A stretch of 48,982 bases of DNA from Chroococcidiopsidaceae cyanobacterium YX2bin18 (GCA_030446505.1 JAUJND010000026.1:1-48982); one strand, 5' to 3'; positions 9,147 to 19,762 are shown, numbered from the stretch's first letter. A program made the numbers and translations. Notes: generated from the sequence alone by a model not told the origin.

Positions 9147-10034
9147 TCAAGAACTTTTTTGGCAGGCAAGCAGATATTCGGCAGTAATTTCAGGTTGTTC
9201 AAGTTGTGGGACGTGACCACAATTTTTGAGCCAGATGAGTTGAGAATGGGCGATCGCGCGGTGAAATTTCACGGCATCACCAATCCCAAGAGTCTTGTCA
9301 GCCTCACTCCACAAAATCAGCGTCTGCTTGGTAATTTGAGCAATTTTATCTCCTAAATTGCTGTAGCCACCACTTTTCATAAATGTAATCATAGCTTCGT
9401 GCCAACCTGGCATCTCCAGATGCAGCGCTGCACAGCGTATCGCTTCAATCGTGCTTGATTCCAAGTTCCCAAAGGTACTACCAAAAAACAGTGCCTGCAC
9501 TTTGCGTTGTCGCCAATATTCTACTGCTAGGTAGTCTAGGGGTGGAAACAAAAACCGACCCAGGGGAAAATCACCACTGAAGCCGACGCTATTAATTAGA
9601 ACCAGCTGTTTAACAGTTTCGGGATAAGTGAGAGTAAAATCAATTGCCGTTGCGCCTCCCATCGAAGCGCCTACTAGGATCACTGGTTGGTTAATCAGCG
9701 TTTTCCAGAAATGGTAGAGATGAGTTTTAATTGCAGGTGGGCTGTAAGAAAGGCCTGTAATGCGTTCAGTAAAGCCGAATCCCAATAAATCAACTGCCCA
9801 CGTCTCATTATGGGCGGCAAGTAGTGGTATTAAGCTACGAAACTCTAGAACGGAACTATCGAAGCCGTGCAGGAGCAAAATAGGTGTGCCGCTACCTTGA
9901 CGGACGTAACTTGTTGCAATCGCCTGGTTGCTTAAAGGTGTAGTAATTGGCTGACGCTCAATACTCTTTGCTAGAGCAATTGATATAGGTTCTTCAAGTT
10001 GTTGGACTTGGGACGGGAGAAAAGAGGCAAACAT
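9147..10034 (-). CDS. Alpha/beta-fold hydrolase
   Basis: A 295-residue alpha/beta hydrolase of the esterase/haloperoxidase-like group. The oxyanion region LLLHGFDSSVLEF, the nucleophile elbow GASMGGATA (Ser124), an acidic residue in LWSEADKTLG and the histidine in NCGHVPQLEQPE complete a plausible catalytic triad. There is no signal peptide. The substrate cannot be told from the sequence. It follows purT by only six bases on the same strand, so the two are likely cotranscribed; a functional link is not evident. Confidence 0.85.
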   Translation of the reverse strand: MFASFLPSQVQQLEEPISIALAKSIERQPITTPLSNQAIATSYVRQGSGTPILLLHGFDSSVLEFRSLIPLLAAHNETWAVDLLGFGFTERITGLSYSPPAIKTHLYHFWKTLINQPVILVGASMGGATAIDFTLTYPETVKQLVLINSVGFSGDFPLGRFLFPPLDYLAVEYWRQRKVQALFFGSTFGNLESSTIEAIRCAALHLEMPGWHEAMITFMKSGGYSNLGDKIAQITKQTLILWSEADKTLGIGDAVKFHRAIAHSQLIWLKNCGHVPQLEQPEITAEYLLACQKSS

Positions 10035-10040
10035 CTTTAA

Positions 10041-11213
10041 TTAATTGACTATTTTTATTTTACTTGCTGCAATACTTGCTTTTTCTCGCGCCTCTTGAAT
10101 ACTAATTCCTTTAGCTAAAACTACACCCATTCTTCGCATTGGACGTGAATCAGGCTTACCAAATAATCTCAAATCTACATCTTTTTCTGATAAAGCAGCA
10201 GCTACACCTTGATAAGATATAGAATTTGAATGTTCGGTTGCTAAAATCACTGCGCTAGCTGAATAGCCTAACTGTTCTATATTTGGTATTGGCAAACCTA
10301 AAATGGCTCTGAGATGAAGTTCAAATTCATTTAAGTTTTGCGAGATTAATGTTACCATTCCTGTATCATGAGGTCTGGGTGAAAGCTCGGAAAATATTAC
10401 TTCTTCTTTAGTAATAAAAAATTCAACGCCAAATATTCCGGCTCCACCTAAAGCATCTGTAACTTTTTGGGCGATCGCCTGAGCTTCTAATATTAACTTA
10501 TCTGAAATTACAGCAGGTTGCCAGGATTCTTGATAGTCTCCTCTTGCTTGACGATGACCGATAGGCGAACAAAAGATTGTCGGTGCATTCCATTGTTTAA
10601 TTGTCAGTAAAGTGATTTCTATTTCAAAGTCAATAAACTCTTCTACAATTATCTTTTGGCTATCACCTCTAGAACCAGCGATCGCATAATTCCAAGCTGG
10701 TTCAATTTCACTAAGATTATTTACAACAGATTGACCTTTACCAGATGATGACATCACGGGTTTAACTACATTGGGGAAACCAATCTGTTTGGCAGCTAAA
10801 ATTAATTCATTTAGTGTTAAGGCATAAGCGTATTTAGCAGTTCTAATACCTAACTTTTTATCAGCTAATTCTCGAATGCGATCGCGATTCATTGTGTAGT
10901 CGGTTGCAGCAGCAGTAGGAATAACTGTAATTCCTCGCTGCTCAAATTCAATAAGTTTTTCTGTTTTAATTGCTTCAATCTCAGGGATGATGAAATCAGG
11001 ACAATGTTTTTGCACAATCTTTTCTAGATCATCAGCACTCAGCATTGAAATAACTTCAGAGGAATCAGCAACTTGCATCGCTGGAGCATTTGCGTAGCGA
11101 TCAACAGCAATAACATAGTTACCCAAACGTTTAGCAGCAATTACAAATTCCTTGCCTAGCTCTCCTGAACCCAATAGCATAAATTTTTGCGGCAGCTTTA
11201 AAGAAGTTTTCAT
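10041..11213 (-). CDS. purT: Formate-dependent phosphoribosylglycinamide formyltransferase (GAR transformylase 2)
   Basis: PurT makes formyl-GAR from GAR, formate and ATP, an alternative to folate-dependent PurN in purine synthesis. The 390-residue ATP-grasp protein shows the N-terminal nucleotide-fold motif [19 protein letters not shown], then [20 protein letters not shown], the ATP-binding [16 protein letters not shown], the glutamate-rich [20 protein letters not shown] and [12 protein letters not shown]. Length and motif order match PurT rather than PurK. The start gives the expected N-terminus. It is the first gene of a two-gene minus-strand unit with the alpha/beta hydrolase. Confidence 0.93.
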   Translation of the reverse strand: MKTSLKLPQKFMLLGSGELGKEFVIAAKRLGNYVIAVDRYANAPAMQVADSSEVISMLSADDLEKIVQKHCPDFIIPEIEAIKTEKLIEFEQRGITVIPTAAATDYTMNRDRIRELADKKLGIRTAKYAYALTLNELILAAKQIGFPNVVKPVMSSSGKGQSVVNNLSEIEPAWNYAIAGSRGDSQKIIVEEFIDFEIEITLLTIKQWNAPTIFCSPIGHRQARGDYQESWQPAVISDKLILEAQAIAQKVTDALGGAGIFGVEFFITKEEVIFSELSPRPHDTGMVTLISQNLNEFELHLRAILGLPIPNIEQLGYSASAVILATEHSNSISYQGVAAALSEKDVDLRLFGKPDSRPMRRMGVVLAKGISIQEAREKASIAASKIKIVN

Positions 11214-11355
11214 CAGTTTAGTGAGTTAAAACTAAAAATTGAGCAAAATTATTGTAAAACCAAGAACGTAATCATCGCTGTACCACAACCTGTTCGGTAA
11301 CAAACTGCTAAACCCGATCACGTTCACTATCACATTCATGATCTATTCCTAGATA

Positions 11356-12482
11356 ATGGCTACACAATACTTTGCTACAGTTGCCCGTGGTTTAGAACCA
11401 ATTGCTGCTCAGGAACTAGAAACTTTAGGGGCAGAAGAAGTTCGTCCCGACTTTACAGGAGTACATTTTGTTGGCGATAAAGCATTGCTTTATCGGGTAA
11501 ATCTCTGTGCCAGGACAATCTTTAAGGTGCTAGTACCAATCAGCGAATTTTACTGCCCTGACGCTAATATTCTCTACCAGGAGGTACAAAAAGTCTCCTG
11601 GGATGATTACCTAAAACCGCACAACACGCTAGCAGTGACCTCTACAGGGGGAAATCAAAACTTAACCATACACACTTCACAGCGTTACAAGTCAAGAATG
11701 CAATTGTAGACCAACAGCGCCTCAAATTAGGGATCAGGTCTAGTGTTGATCCTCAAAATCCAGACGTGCTGATCAATGTCCATATTCATCAAGACCGTTG
11801 CATTTTAAGTTTAGATAGTTCAGGGACGAGTCTGCATCGGCGCGGGTATCGGCAGGCTATGGGTGCAGCCCCACTCAAGGAAACTCTAGCCGCAGCCCTG
11901 CTCAATATGACAAACTGGGATGCAAGCTTGCCGTTTCTAGACCCTTTATGTGGTTCTGGAACCTTACCAATAGAAGCTAGTTTAAAGGCTTTGAATATTG
12001 CGCCTGGTTTGTTTCGCAAAAAATTTGCTTTTGAAAGCTTTCCCGATTTTGACCTTGAGTTATGGCAGCAGTTGTTAACAGAAGCTCAAAATAGCAAAAT
12101 ATCAGAGCTTAAGTCCCCGATTTATGGCAGCGATCGCGATCCTAACGTTCTAACACAAGCCCGTGGCAATGCCCAGAGATGTGGCATTGCACATCAGATA
12201 AAGTTTACTCAAACTGAATTATCACAGATTGAAGCGCCAGCAGATTGTGGAGTTCTAATTTGTAATCCGCCCTACGGGGAGCGTTTGGGAAACTCACAAG
12301 AACTGGGTACACTTTATAAAACCCTCGGTGATATCTTCAAACAACGTTTCAAAGGTTGGACTGCCTTTGTTTTGACAGGAAATAAAGAATTAGCTAAAAA
12401 AGTGGGACTTAGGGCATCTCATCGCATTCCCGTGTACAACAGCTCTTTAGCTTGCACTTTACTTAAGTATGAACTGTATTAA
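11356..12482 (+). CDS. THUMP-domain 23S rRNA (guanine-N2) methyltransferase, with one frameshift
   Basis: This is the RlmL/YcbY-like SAM-dependent methyltransferase of about 375 residues that modifies guanine N2 in 23S rRNA. The first part (MATQYFATVARGLEPIAAQE) carries the THUMP domain. The second has LDPLCGSGTLPIEASL (SAM site), GSDRDPNVLTQARGNAQR and the catalytic motif ICNPPYGERLG. Near 11657-11661 the frame shifts by one base: before it the text reads TSTGGNQN, after it LNHTHFTALQVKNAIVDQQR, as expected of one continuous protein. A lost base in or next to the A4 run explains it. A shorter copy of the 3' end lies at 13190-13255. It converges with the pentapeptide gene, 22 bases away. Confidence 0.82.
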
Positions 12483-12504
12483 GGTTAGTCAATTTTAGAA
12501 ATTT

Positions 12505-13022
12505 TCAACTTTTGCCATGTTCGGGATAGTTGATAGCACCACGAATTTTTAGATCTCGGCGCTGCTCATTAGTTAACCCGATTCCTGTGCCAAAATTGCA
12601 CTGATAGACCATTGCACCTAACCAAGTAGTTTCATTGAGTGTGCACCTTGAAGATTAGCATTTCTTAGATCTGCCCCAATGAAATTGGCAAATATCAGAT
12701 CGGCATTTACCAAACTACTGCCGCTTAAATTTGCCCCTGATAAATTACCACGAATCAAGTTTACGCCGTCTAAAATTAAGCCGGATAGTTCGGCTCCTTG
12801 AAGATTAGGAAATTTAACTTGACTTGGATTTTTGAAAAAATGCCTTATACAACCTACATTTGCTTCATGTAAAGGCATTTGAGTCAAAAAGTCAGCATAA
12901 CGCGCTAGACCAAGTTGTTTAAGTACAAGTAGACGTTGTTGGGGGCTTTGTTTTAGAAACTGCGTGCAGGCATAGTCAAGGTTTTGGCTGCGGGAGTTCA
13001 ACATTGTGCCATGTGGTGACAA
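12505..13022 (-). CDS. Pentapeptide-repeat protein, with one frameshift
   Basis: The N-terminal 65 residues are helical ([20 protein letters not shown]); then comes a pentapeptide-repeat section with [20 protein letters not shown] and [20 protein letters not shown], the A(D/N)LXX pattern of right-handed quadrilateral beta helices. In the first frame the protein stops soon after ANLQGAH, but the next frame continues [20 protein letters not shown] and ends INYPEHGKS at 12505. The C-terminal 'TNEQRRDL' style tail is common in cyanobacterial pentapeptide proteins. I infer a one-base loss near 12638-12645. The function is unknown; such proteins are usually cytosolic or thylakoid-lumenal. Confidence 0.7.
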
Positions 13023-13409
13023 CTATCAAGTGTAGCTTTGCATAAGATAGATGTATCATCTATACATTAGTAAGATATTTATAGTCAGTGAAGGGTACTA
13101 TAATCTTATAGGAATTTCTATAAGTTATTGTGCTATTAACAGTACTTACTAGTTATACAGTAGCGATCACGTGGTAGTATTTAGTATCTCGTCGTATTCC
13201 CATCTATAATGGCTCTTTAGCGTGTACTTTACTTAAGTACGACGAACTGTATTAGGTATGCAGAATCTTGTTCGCGCAACAGCCATTCTAGAGCGATGGG
13301 TGAGTTTGGAATCCCCTTATAAATGATGGATAAAGTCCCCCGCTTGCGCTAACGCACCACTATTAAAATGTTTGTCTTAAAATTTCTCAATGGTTCTGAT
13401 TTTTTGTTT
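13023..13409. other. Intergenic region holding the methyltransferase remnant
   Basis: About 390 bases between the pentapeptide gene and the ferric-reductase-like gene. Apart from the remnant at 13190-13255 I see no coding sequence. It should contain the promoter of the pentapeptide gene on the minus strand. Confidence 0.4.
13190..13255 (+). pseudogene. Detached copy of the rRNA methyltransferase 3' end
   Basis: Twenty-one codons read RRIPIYNGSLACTLLKYDEL-Y and stop, closely matching the end of the 11356-12482 gene (HRIPVYNSSLACTLLKYELY). Differences are largely at third codon positions or conservative, so this is a diverged remnant of a second copy. Nothing upstream of it extends the similarity recognisably. 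Confidence 0.7.
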
Positions 13410-14021
13410 TTAAGCTTCTTGCTTGCGTTTTGATTCAACTGCTTCAATCCATTTTCTTCTAATAAACAATCCAACTATTGTAATTGAAAGTAAAACACCA
13501 AAAGGAGTAAGATAGCTCCAATGCTTTGACATTTTGTCTAAGATATGCCAAGGCAACAGAAAAATTACTAAATAAGTAAGATGATGTATTTTTTTCCAAC
13601 TTGTTTTTAGTTTTTTTACACTCCAGTTATTTGAAGTCATTGCTAAAATTGTGAAAATTATTAACATCGAAATACCTTGAAAATACTCAAGATAACTATG
13701 TAGATTTAGCAAGTTTATTTCTTTTTGGATTATTAAAATAAATCCGTGATTTAAACCAAAAGCAAAAGCAGTAATACCTATATAGCGGCGATATCTGAGT
13801 AACCAAGCTAAACTTTTATTACCTCTAGTGGTTGGAAAGACCGTTTTAAATATACTTGGCAGCAATGTAGCAATATAAGAAACCAACGACAAGAAACCTA
13901 AAAAATTAGCGAGTGGTGCAGGTTTTAGAAACAGGGCGAGGAGTAAACTAGCAATATAACTAGTTAAAATTAGCGCAAAAAAAACTAGAGCTTGATTATA
14001 AATCAGGACTTTCTTACGCAT
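13410..14021 (-). CDS. Ferric-reductase-like (MsrQ/YedZ type) heme membrane protein
   Basis: A 203-residue integral membrane protein with about five to six helices, fitting the ferric reductase-like transmembrane family that binds b-type heme and passes electrons across the membrane. Candidate heme histidines are His92 (FGLNHGF), His146/147 (KKIHHLTYLV) and His159 (LLPWHIL), in the spacing seen in MsrQ/YedZ proteins. The C-terminus is basic and cytoplasmic (FIRRKWIEAVESKRKQEA). The start at 14021 has AGAGGA about ten bases upstream. No MsrP-like molybdoprotein partner is adjacent, so its redox partner is unknown. Confidence 0.75.
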   Translation of the reverse strand: MRKKVLIYNQALVFFALILTSYIASLLLALFLKPAPLANFLGFLSLVSYIATLLPSIFKTVFPTTRGNKSLAWLLRYRRYIGITAFAFGLNHGFILIIQKEINLLNLHSYLEYFQGISMLIIFTILAMTSNNWSVKKLKTSWKKIHHLTYLVIFLLPWHILDKMSKHWSYLTPFGVLLSITIVGLFIRRKWIEAVESKRKQEA

Positions 14022-14185
14022 AGTACTTCTTCCTCTTTAAGCGAAGTAAGCTAACATCTTGCATCTGATATTCTCACAGGATAAAGTCTGGGGGTATACA
14101 AATAAAACTTGTCTACACAGATTCTAAAAACCTTAATTTTTCGCTCTTTCTACGTATGCGAGCCTGGTTTGTTTAGCTGTAGGTT

Positions 14186-14452
14186 TTAGTTGCTGAATAG
14201 AGGTGTAAGATATGAGGTAAAGCCGCTATTTATTTGCAATAAAATTCTATACAGCTCAACACTGGTGAAGTTATCAATTTTGTTGGGATACTTTTCTTCG
14301 TCTTCATTATCAAGAGGTTGATTGGGAGGAAACGGAGGTTCTAGCTGAAATCTTGCTGCCTGTTTGCGCTTTCTAAAGGCTTCTCGAAGACGTTTCTTTA
14401 GCTCGTCTCTTACTTTGTGTTGGTCTACGTCTTGGTCTAGCGAAACTGCCAT
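14186..14452 (-). CDS. Hypothetical protein, 88 aa
   Basis: The protein begins MAVSLDQDVDQHKVRDELKK, with a basic amphipathic helix (residues 15-35, KKRLREAFRKRKQAARF), then a proline-rich acidic linker (PFPPNQPLDNEDEEKYP) and a short C-terminal segment. No family is recognised. AGAGGA stands nine to ten bases before the ATG, which supports translation. It lies alone between two larger genes on the same strand. Confidence 0.5.
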   Translation of the reverse strand: MAVSLDQDVDQHKVRDELKKRLREAFRKRKQAARFQLEPPFPPNQPLDNEDEEKYPNKIDNFTSVELYRILLQINSGFTSYLTPLFSN

Positions 14453-15111
14453 GACTAATTCCTCTAATCTTCCAAAACGGAACTTGTAAACTTCTATTTA
14501 CTCTTCAGGTCTAAATCTAGAAATTATGCAAGTCTTACAAAAGTTTGCATTAAGATCTGAAAGTTCTTTATCTTCAAAAATGGTGCTTCGACGATTGTGT
14601 AGCAAAAAATGGGCTAGATAGAAAGGTAGAAGACTTATGCTGTTCTAAAAAGATAAATAGATTAACTCTACTCCCCTTAAATGGCATCAAATCCTACGCA
14701 CAAATCATCCTGATGTGCGTCTGGTGGGAGAAAGCGTTATTACCTGGCTAACTACACTTGGAGGCAATGATATTGGAGCAGAGACTAACAGCAGACCATT
14801 TCAAAATCTATGATGGTTCAATCGGAAGTTTTTACAACGCAACTATAAAGACGTTGCTGCGGAAAATCTGCACTGGACTCCCTATAAAGCAGGCAATCTC
14901 CTATTAAATCCAGTTAATTGCCTATAGTTAGGCTGCGAGTCTGAGCTACCAGTGGTAGAATATCAGCCCTCAAATCAAATCGGCTTGCCTCAGCATGGCT
15001 TGACAGCTTCGATAATTAGAAGCGATTTTGGGAATCCCCTGAGCATAAAGCCCTTGTACACTTGGCAGGGGTAAAATGCTTAGTTATTAGTGTGTAGCGG
15101 CGATCGCATCG
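14453..15111. other. Intergenic region between the 88-aa gene and glyS
   Basis: About 660 bases without an intact gene. The possible gene fragment at 14676-14927 is the only protein-like stretch. No RNA gene or insertion-sequence end is recognised. The base composition near 14640-15000 is less AT-rich than the flanks, consistent with former coding sequence. Confidence 0.4.
14676..14927 (+). pseudogene. Possible degraded gene fragment with one in-frame TGA
   Basis: This frame reads LKWHQILRTNHPDVRLVGES, continues to a TGA at 14811-14813, then WFNRKFLQRNYKDVAAENLH to a TAG at 14925. The composition looks like real protein on both sides of the TGA, and an Arg codon CGA could have given the stop by one C-to-T change. 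There is no start codon with a ribosome site and I do not recognise the family. This may be a chance frame. Confidence 0.25.
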
Positions 15112-17318
15112 CTAGATTTTCACGATCACGCCAAAATCTGCCAAAACACGAGCATGATTACGCAGTAAACCTAGTAAATTCAAACGATTACGGCGAATAT
15201 CAGGGTCAGCGTCCATTACTAAAACACTTTCAGAACCATCAAAAAAGTTGCTAACGGTAGGAACAATTTGACTTAGTGCTACTACCAACTGCTGATAATT
15301 GCGCTGTGACTGTGCCGCTTGAGTTTGTGGTACTAGCTGTAATAGAGCGTCATAGAAAGCTTGCTCTGAAGACTTTTGAAATAGTTTTGGACTTACTAAG
15401 CCTGCGGGATTTAAATGAGTGGTGTCCAAGGCTCCTTGCGCTGCTAAACGAGTAGAACGATTGACAGTCTCATAGATTTTATCTAGTGTGCCGTCATTGC
15501 GGATTTTTTGCAGAAATAAAGCGCGATCGCGTACATCTAATAAATCCTGCAATGCCCGTTCCGAATATTCTGGGTCATTTTCTCCTAGAACCGCATTTAC
15601 TAAGTCGTAGTCAATATCGCGTTCTTGTAACTGGTTACGGATTCTTTGCAAAAAGAAGCCTCGTAACTGTTGTAATATTTCCTTGTTTTCCGTCCTAGCA
15701 ACAAAATCTGCTGTAGCTTGCTCAAGCTGATATTCCAAATTTAGCGGCAACTGTGCTGTCCAAGTGATATTAATAATCGCATTAGCACCACGACGCAGGG
15801 CGAAGGGATCAGAAGAACCTGTTGGTAGCATCCCCAACCCAAAAATACTCACCAATGTATCAAGCCTGTCAGCTATACCTACAATTTGACCAGCCAAAGT
15901 TTGCGGTAAGCGATCGCCCGCGCCGCGTGGTAAATAATACTCCTCAATCGCTGTTGCTACCGCCTCGTTTTCCCCACTTGCTAAGGCGTACTTTTGCCCC
16001 ATCACTCCTTGCAATTCCGGAAATTCATATACCATTTGAGTAACAAGGTCAGCTTTGCATAATAAAGCTGCGCGTTGAATGTCTACAGCGGAAAACATCA
16101 ATTTATGCGATGACCAGTTCTCATCTTGCAACTGTTCAGTAATTTGTGCAGCTATTTTGCCAATTCGCTCTACCTTGGCACGCACGGAACCCAAATCTTC
16201 TTGAAAAGTTACTTTTTCTAGTTGAGGTAAATAGCTTTCTAAGGACTTTGCTAAGTCGGCTTTGTAGAAAAACTGTGCATCCGCTAACCGAGCACGGATT
16301 ACTCGTTCATTTCCAACTGCAATTACGTCTGATTTCGCGGGATCACCATTAGAAACTGTGATGAAATACGGTAACAAAGTATTGGTAGCATTAGTCTGTG
16401 CAGATGGCTGATCACTAACTCCTGGTAGTTGTCCACTTGCTTTAAATACGGGAAAATAGCGCTGGTGAGTCACCATAACAGTAGTAATCACCTCTGGCGG
16501 CAAGTTTAAAAATTCTGGAGCGAATTTCCCCACAAGTGCGGAAGGCCATTCTACGAGGTTTGTAACTTCGTTTAACAATTCTGGATATATAGCAACATGA
16601 CCCGCTAATTGTTGCGCGGCTGACTGCACTTGTTCTTGAATCTTTGCCCGACGCTGCTCTAGATCAACCTCTACAAAAGCAGAGTGCAGACTTGTAACAT
16701 AACTCTCTGCTTGGGAAATTGTGACTGGCTCTGGATGTAAAACCCGATGCCCCTGAGATATGCGATCGCTGTTTATCGTTTCTGAGCCATTAACAATTTT
16801 AATCGGAAGTAGGGCATCGTCTAATAAAGCTACCAGCCAGTTGATTGGTCGGGAAAATTTAAGGTCGCCATCACCCCAACGCATCAAACGTTTGCCTTCT
16901 AGTCCCAAAATCCACTGGGGAACTAGTTGGGTTAAAATTTCAGCCGTTGTCCGACCAGGGATTGTTTGCTGGATAAAAACAAATTCTCCTTTTTCTGTAG
17001 GTCGAACTTGCAAAGCGTGTACTTCTACGCCCTTCTTTCTAGCAAAACCTTCAGAGCTGCCTTTGTTGGTTTGCCATCTTTGAACGCTGTCTGTGCTGGC
17101 GGTCCTTTAATTTCTTCTTCTCGGTCTGGTTGCTGCGTTGGCAGACCGAGAATTAACACTGCCAACCGCCGGGGTGTACCGTAAATTTCAATTGCTGCGC
17201 TAGTTAGGCTATTTTCAGTAAGGCTTTGAGGAATACGCGATCGCCACTGCTGAATTGCATTATCTAAAAAGCTTGCAGGTAATTCTTCTGTACCGACCTC
17301 TAATAAAAATGAAGGCAT
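15112..17318 (-). CDS. glyS: Glycyl-tRNA synthetase beta subunit, with one frameshift
   Basis: GlyS is the beta chain of the heterotetrameric bacterial glycyl-tRNA synthetase and carries tRNA recognition. The reading begins [20 protein letters not shown] at 17318. After about 91 residues the frame breaks at 17048-17057: the first frame ends [14 protein letters not shown], while the family's text [20 protein letters not shown] continues one frame over. Either an extra CT dinucleotide or one lost base accounts for it. The rest is intact with [29 protein letters not shown], an HD-like region and the anticodon-binding DALR-like C-terminus. GlyS should be essential, so sequence error is the simplest reading unless another copy exists. 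GlyQ is not in the window. Confidence 0.88.
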
Positions 17319-17411
17319 ATAAAATTAATGGTTTAGGGATATTTCCTAAATATAAGTTTAGGGGCGATTACATTCTGGTAACTGGTAGCTATTACTCTCA
17401 GCAGTTGACAG

Positions 17412-18920
17412 CTAAAAAAAGTTCGGAATGCATACGTCTGGGGCGCATAATCCTGCAACTTTTAGAGTTGTCACTGTCAATGTATTTAAATCTACCCGCC
17501 GAATTGCATGATTATTAGTATCAGCAATATATAAGTGACTAAGAACACTTAACCCAGAAGGCTCACTAAAGCGCGTGTTGATTCCTTGACCATCTTGTAA
17601 CCCAGCCGAACCTCCCAGTATATTCTTACAGCTTCCATCGCGTGGATCAATTAACTTAATTTTGTGGTTGTAACTATCTGCCACCCAAAGTTTACCTTGG
17701 GCATATTCCACACCCAAGCAGTGCTGCATCCGGACTTCTGCACCAGTACCATCAACATCACCAAAGCCAAATAAATCACCACTTCCGCATACTGTCCGCA
17801 CTTGTGCTTCAACTATACCAACGCCCCGAATTGAGCTTATTTCACTATCGGCAACGTATAATTCTTGTCCATTAGTTGTGATTCCACTGGGTTGAGCAAA
17901 GGTACATTCAGTAAGTGAACCGTCAACTCCCGCTTCTGCACCAGTACCAGCATAGGTTTTAACGATGCCAGTTTCTAGTTGCATTTCCCAAATTTGATGA
18001 GATCCAGCCATCGCAACGAACAGAGAATTGCCTACCTTTTCTAAATCCCAAGGCGAATTCAGAGCGGTTGCCAAAGCATTTCCACCATGAGGACGAATAC
18101 TGCGGCTTTGTTCACCTGTACCAGCGATCGTCTGCACTATTTGATTTTTGAGGTCAATCCGCCGCAAGGCGTGGTTTTCTGTATCAGCCACATACAACAG
18201 CTTGTTTTTTTCATCGAATGCCATTCCTTGGGGTGCAGCAAACTCAGCTTCAATGAAGGAACCATCAATAAACCCTTTGCCACCAGTACCAATTAAATAC
18301 TTAATTTCCCCATCTAAGGTACTAACAACAATCCGGTGATGTCCAGAGTCGGCAATAAAGAGGTTATCTGTGGTAGCTAGAACTTTACCAGGAAAAGCTA
18401 GGGGTGTTACTGATGGTTGTCGTTGTTTTTCTACGATGCTTAGTTCTTGAAAATTAATAGTGCCTTTTTCTTGGTGTTCTTGAATTACCTGCTCAATTAA
18501 GTGTTCTAGTACATCTCGCTTACCTTCACCAGAGACGCAACTAATTACATATCCTGCCAGATTAATCACCACTAATGTTGGCCATGCACGAACAGCATAC
18601 TGTTGCCAAACCCTAAAATTACTATCAACTAGTACCGGATGTTCAATGTCATAGCGCAGAATAGCCTGACGGATATTTTCGATTTCTTTTTCGTTATCAA
18701 ATTTGGCAGAGTGAATGCCAATAACAGTGAGGACAGCTTTATATTTCTGTTCTAGGTACTTTAGGTCAGGTAGGATGTGCAAGCAGTTAATACAGCAATA
18801 AGTCCAGAAATCTAGAATTACTACTCTGCCTTTAAGTTGCTGAAGAGACAATGGTTTGTCAGTGTTGAGCCATACTTGATTCTGAGGTAGTTCGGGCGCT
18901 CTGACACAGGGCATCTTCAT
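17412..18920 (-). CDS. Thioredoxin-like/NHL-repeat protein (NHLRC2 type)
   Basis: A 502-residue protein fusing an N-terminal thioredoxin fold (residues about 1-150) to a six-bladed NHL beta-propeller. The redox motif region is FWTYCCINCLHILPDL, with Cys43 and Cys46 as the CxxC pair and an extra Cys42, as in NHLRC2 proteins. NHL blades are marked by repeated phrases such as LFIADSGHHRIVV, LYVADTENHALRRIDL, LWVADSYNHKIKLIDP and LYIADTNNHAIRRVDL. No signal peptide is seen, so it is probably cytoplasmic. The biochemical role of bacterial members is poorly known. The start at 18920 places MKMPCVRAPELPQ first; an ATG three codons in is an alternative. Confidence 0.85.
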   Translation of the reverse strand: MKMPCVRAPELPQNQVWLNTDKPLSLQQLKGRVVILDFWTYCCINCLHILPDLKYLEQKYKAVLTVIGIHSAKFDNEKEIENIRQAILRYDIEHPVLVDSNFRVWQQYAVRAWPTLVVINLAGYVISCVSGEGKRDVLEHLIEQVIQEHQEKGTINFQELSIVEKQRQPSVTPLAFPGKVLATTDNLFIADSGHHRIVVSTLDGEIKYLIGTGGKGFIDGSFIEAEFAAPQGMAFDEKNKLLYVADTENHALRRIDLKNQIVQTIAGTGEQSRSIRPHGGNALATALNSPWDLEKVGNSLFVAMAGSHQIWEMQLETGIVKTYAGTGAEAGVDGSLTECTFAQPSGITTNGQELYVADSEISSIRGVGIVEAQVRTVCGSGDLFGFGDVDGTGAEVRMQHCLGVEYAQGKLWVADSYNHKIKLIDPRDGSCKNILGGSAGLQDGQGINTRFSEPSGLSVLSHLYIADTNNHAIRRVDLNTLTVTTLKVAGLCAPDVCIPNFF

Positions 18921-19130
18921 ACATACCTTGATTACTTATAAAGTTTAGTGCTTTCTTACCCTGATCATTGCCTTACTTGATACTTTTTTAGTGAAATTAT
19001 ATAGCCTGAAACTGGCTCTAAATAATCCCATCTAGACTTAACGGTAGACTGGACGATCGCCAAATTACAGGCTTTAGTTTTATATCTAGACAAGTGATGT
19101 AGAAATAGCGTTTTTGATCGGAGCTAAAGC

Positions 19131-19523
19131 TTACTTAGTACTGTCTACATTTTCTTGAGCTTTATCCATAGCTCCTTTTTTGTCCGATTCATTTTCGTCA
19201 AATGTAATTCGTGTTTGACGGGCTTTAAGATCAAGAGTTTCAGGAATATTCTCTCCTAGCTTTTTAATATTCTTCAAACCAGTATCCCCAATACGTCTTC
19301 CAGGAGCATCACCCAAGTCTTCAGCTTTTGATTGAATCCGCTTAACAGTATCGGCGGTTACAGGATTGTACTCTCCTGTTTGAGTGTTTAGCTCTGTAGC
19401 CTGTGCTTGCAGAAATGTACTGTTGTTAAAGGCAGAAACTACTAGAAATGTAACAGTCGCCAAGAAAACAGTAATAATTTGGCGTAATCTAATGGTTTGC
19501 AACCGACTAATTATTTGTTTCAT
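19131..19523 (-). CDS. Secreted hypothetical protein, 130 aa
   Basis: The N-terminus has basic residues then a hydrophobic core (IITVFLATVTFLVVSAF), ending near a likely cleavage site around LQAQA, about residue 42. The mature chain is charged and low in hydrophobics, with IQSKAEDLGDAPGRRIGDTG and a lysine/aspartate-rich end (SDKKGAMDKAQENVDSTK). It resembles small periplasmic cyanobacterial proteins of unknown role in general style only. It is flanked by about 210 and 240 non-coding bases and seems monocistronic. Confidence 0.55.
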   Translation of the reverse strand: MKQIISRLQTIRLRQIITVFLATVTFLVVSAFNNSTFLQAQATELNTQTGEYNPVTADTVKRIQSKAEDLGDAPGRRIGDTGLKNIKKLGENIPETLDLKARQTRITFDENESDKKGAMDKAQENVDSTK

Positions 19524-19762
19524 CTCAAATACTCCATCAATTTTGGATATAGGGCTTTTTAGCTGTCTTTGGGATAGGTTTTGCTGTTTAGCGCCCCTAA
19601 CTAGACTACAGGAATTCAGCCGTAGAGCAATCTCTAAATGTAAAGCCCTCTTTAGCTACTTACCAGGTCAATCTTTACTCGGTTAGTGGTTAAGGATCTT
19701 CTTCCTTGAGTTAGAAGGTTGAGATATAACAATTGACACAGCTGAATAGTAGTCAATTCTGA

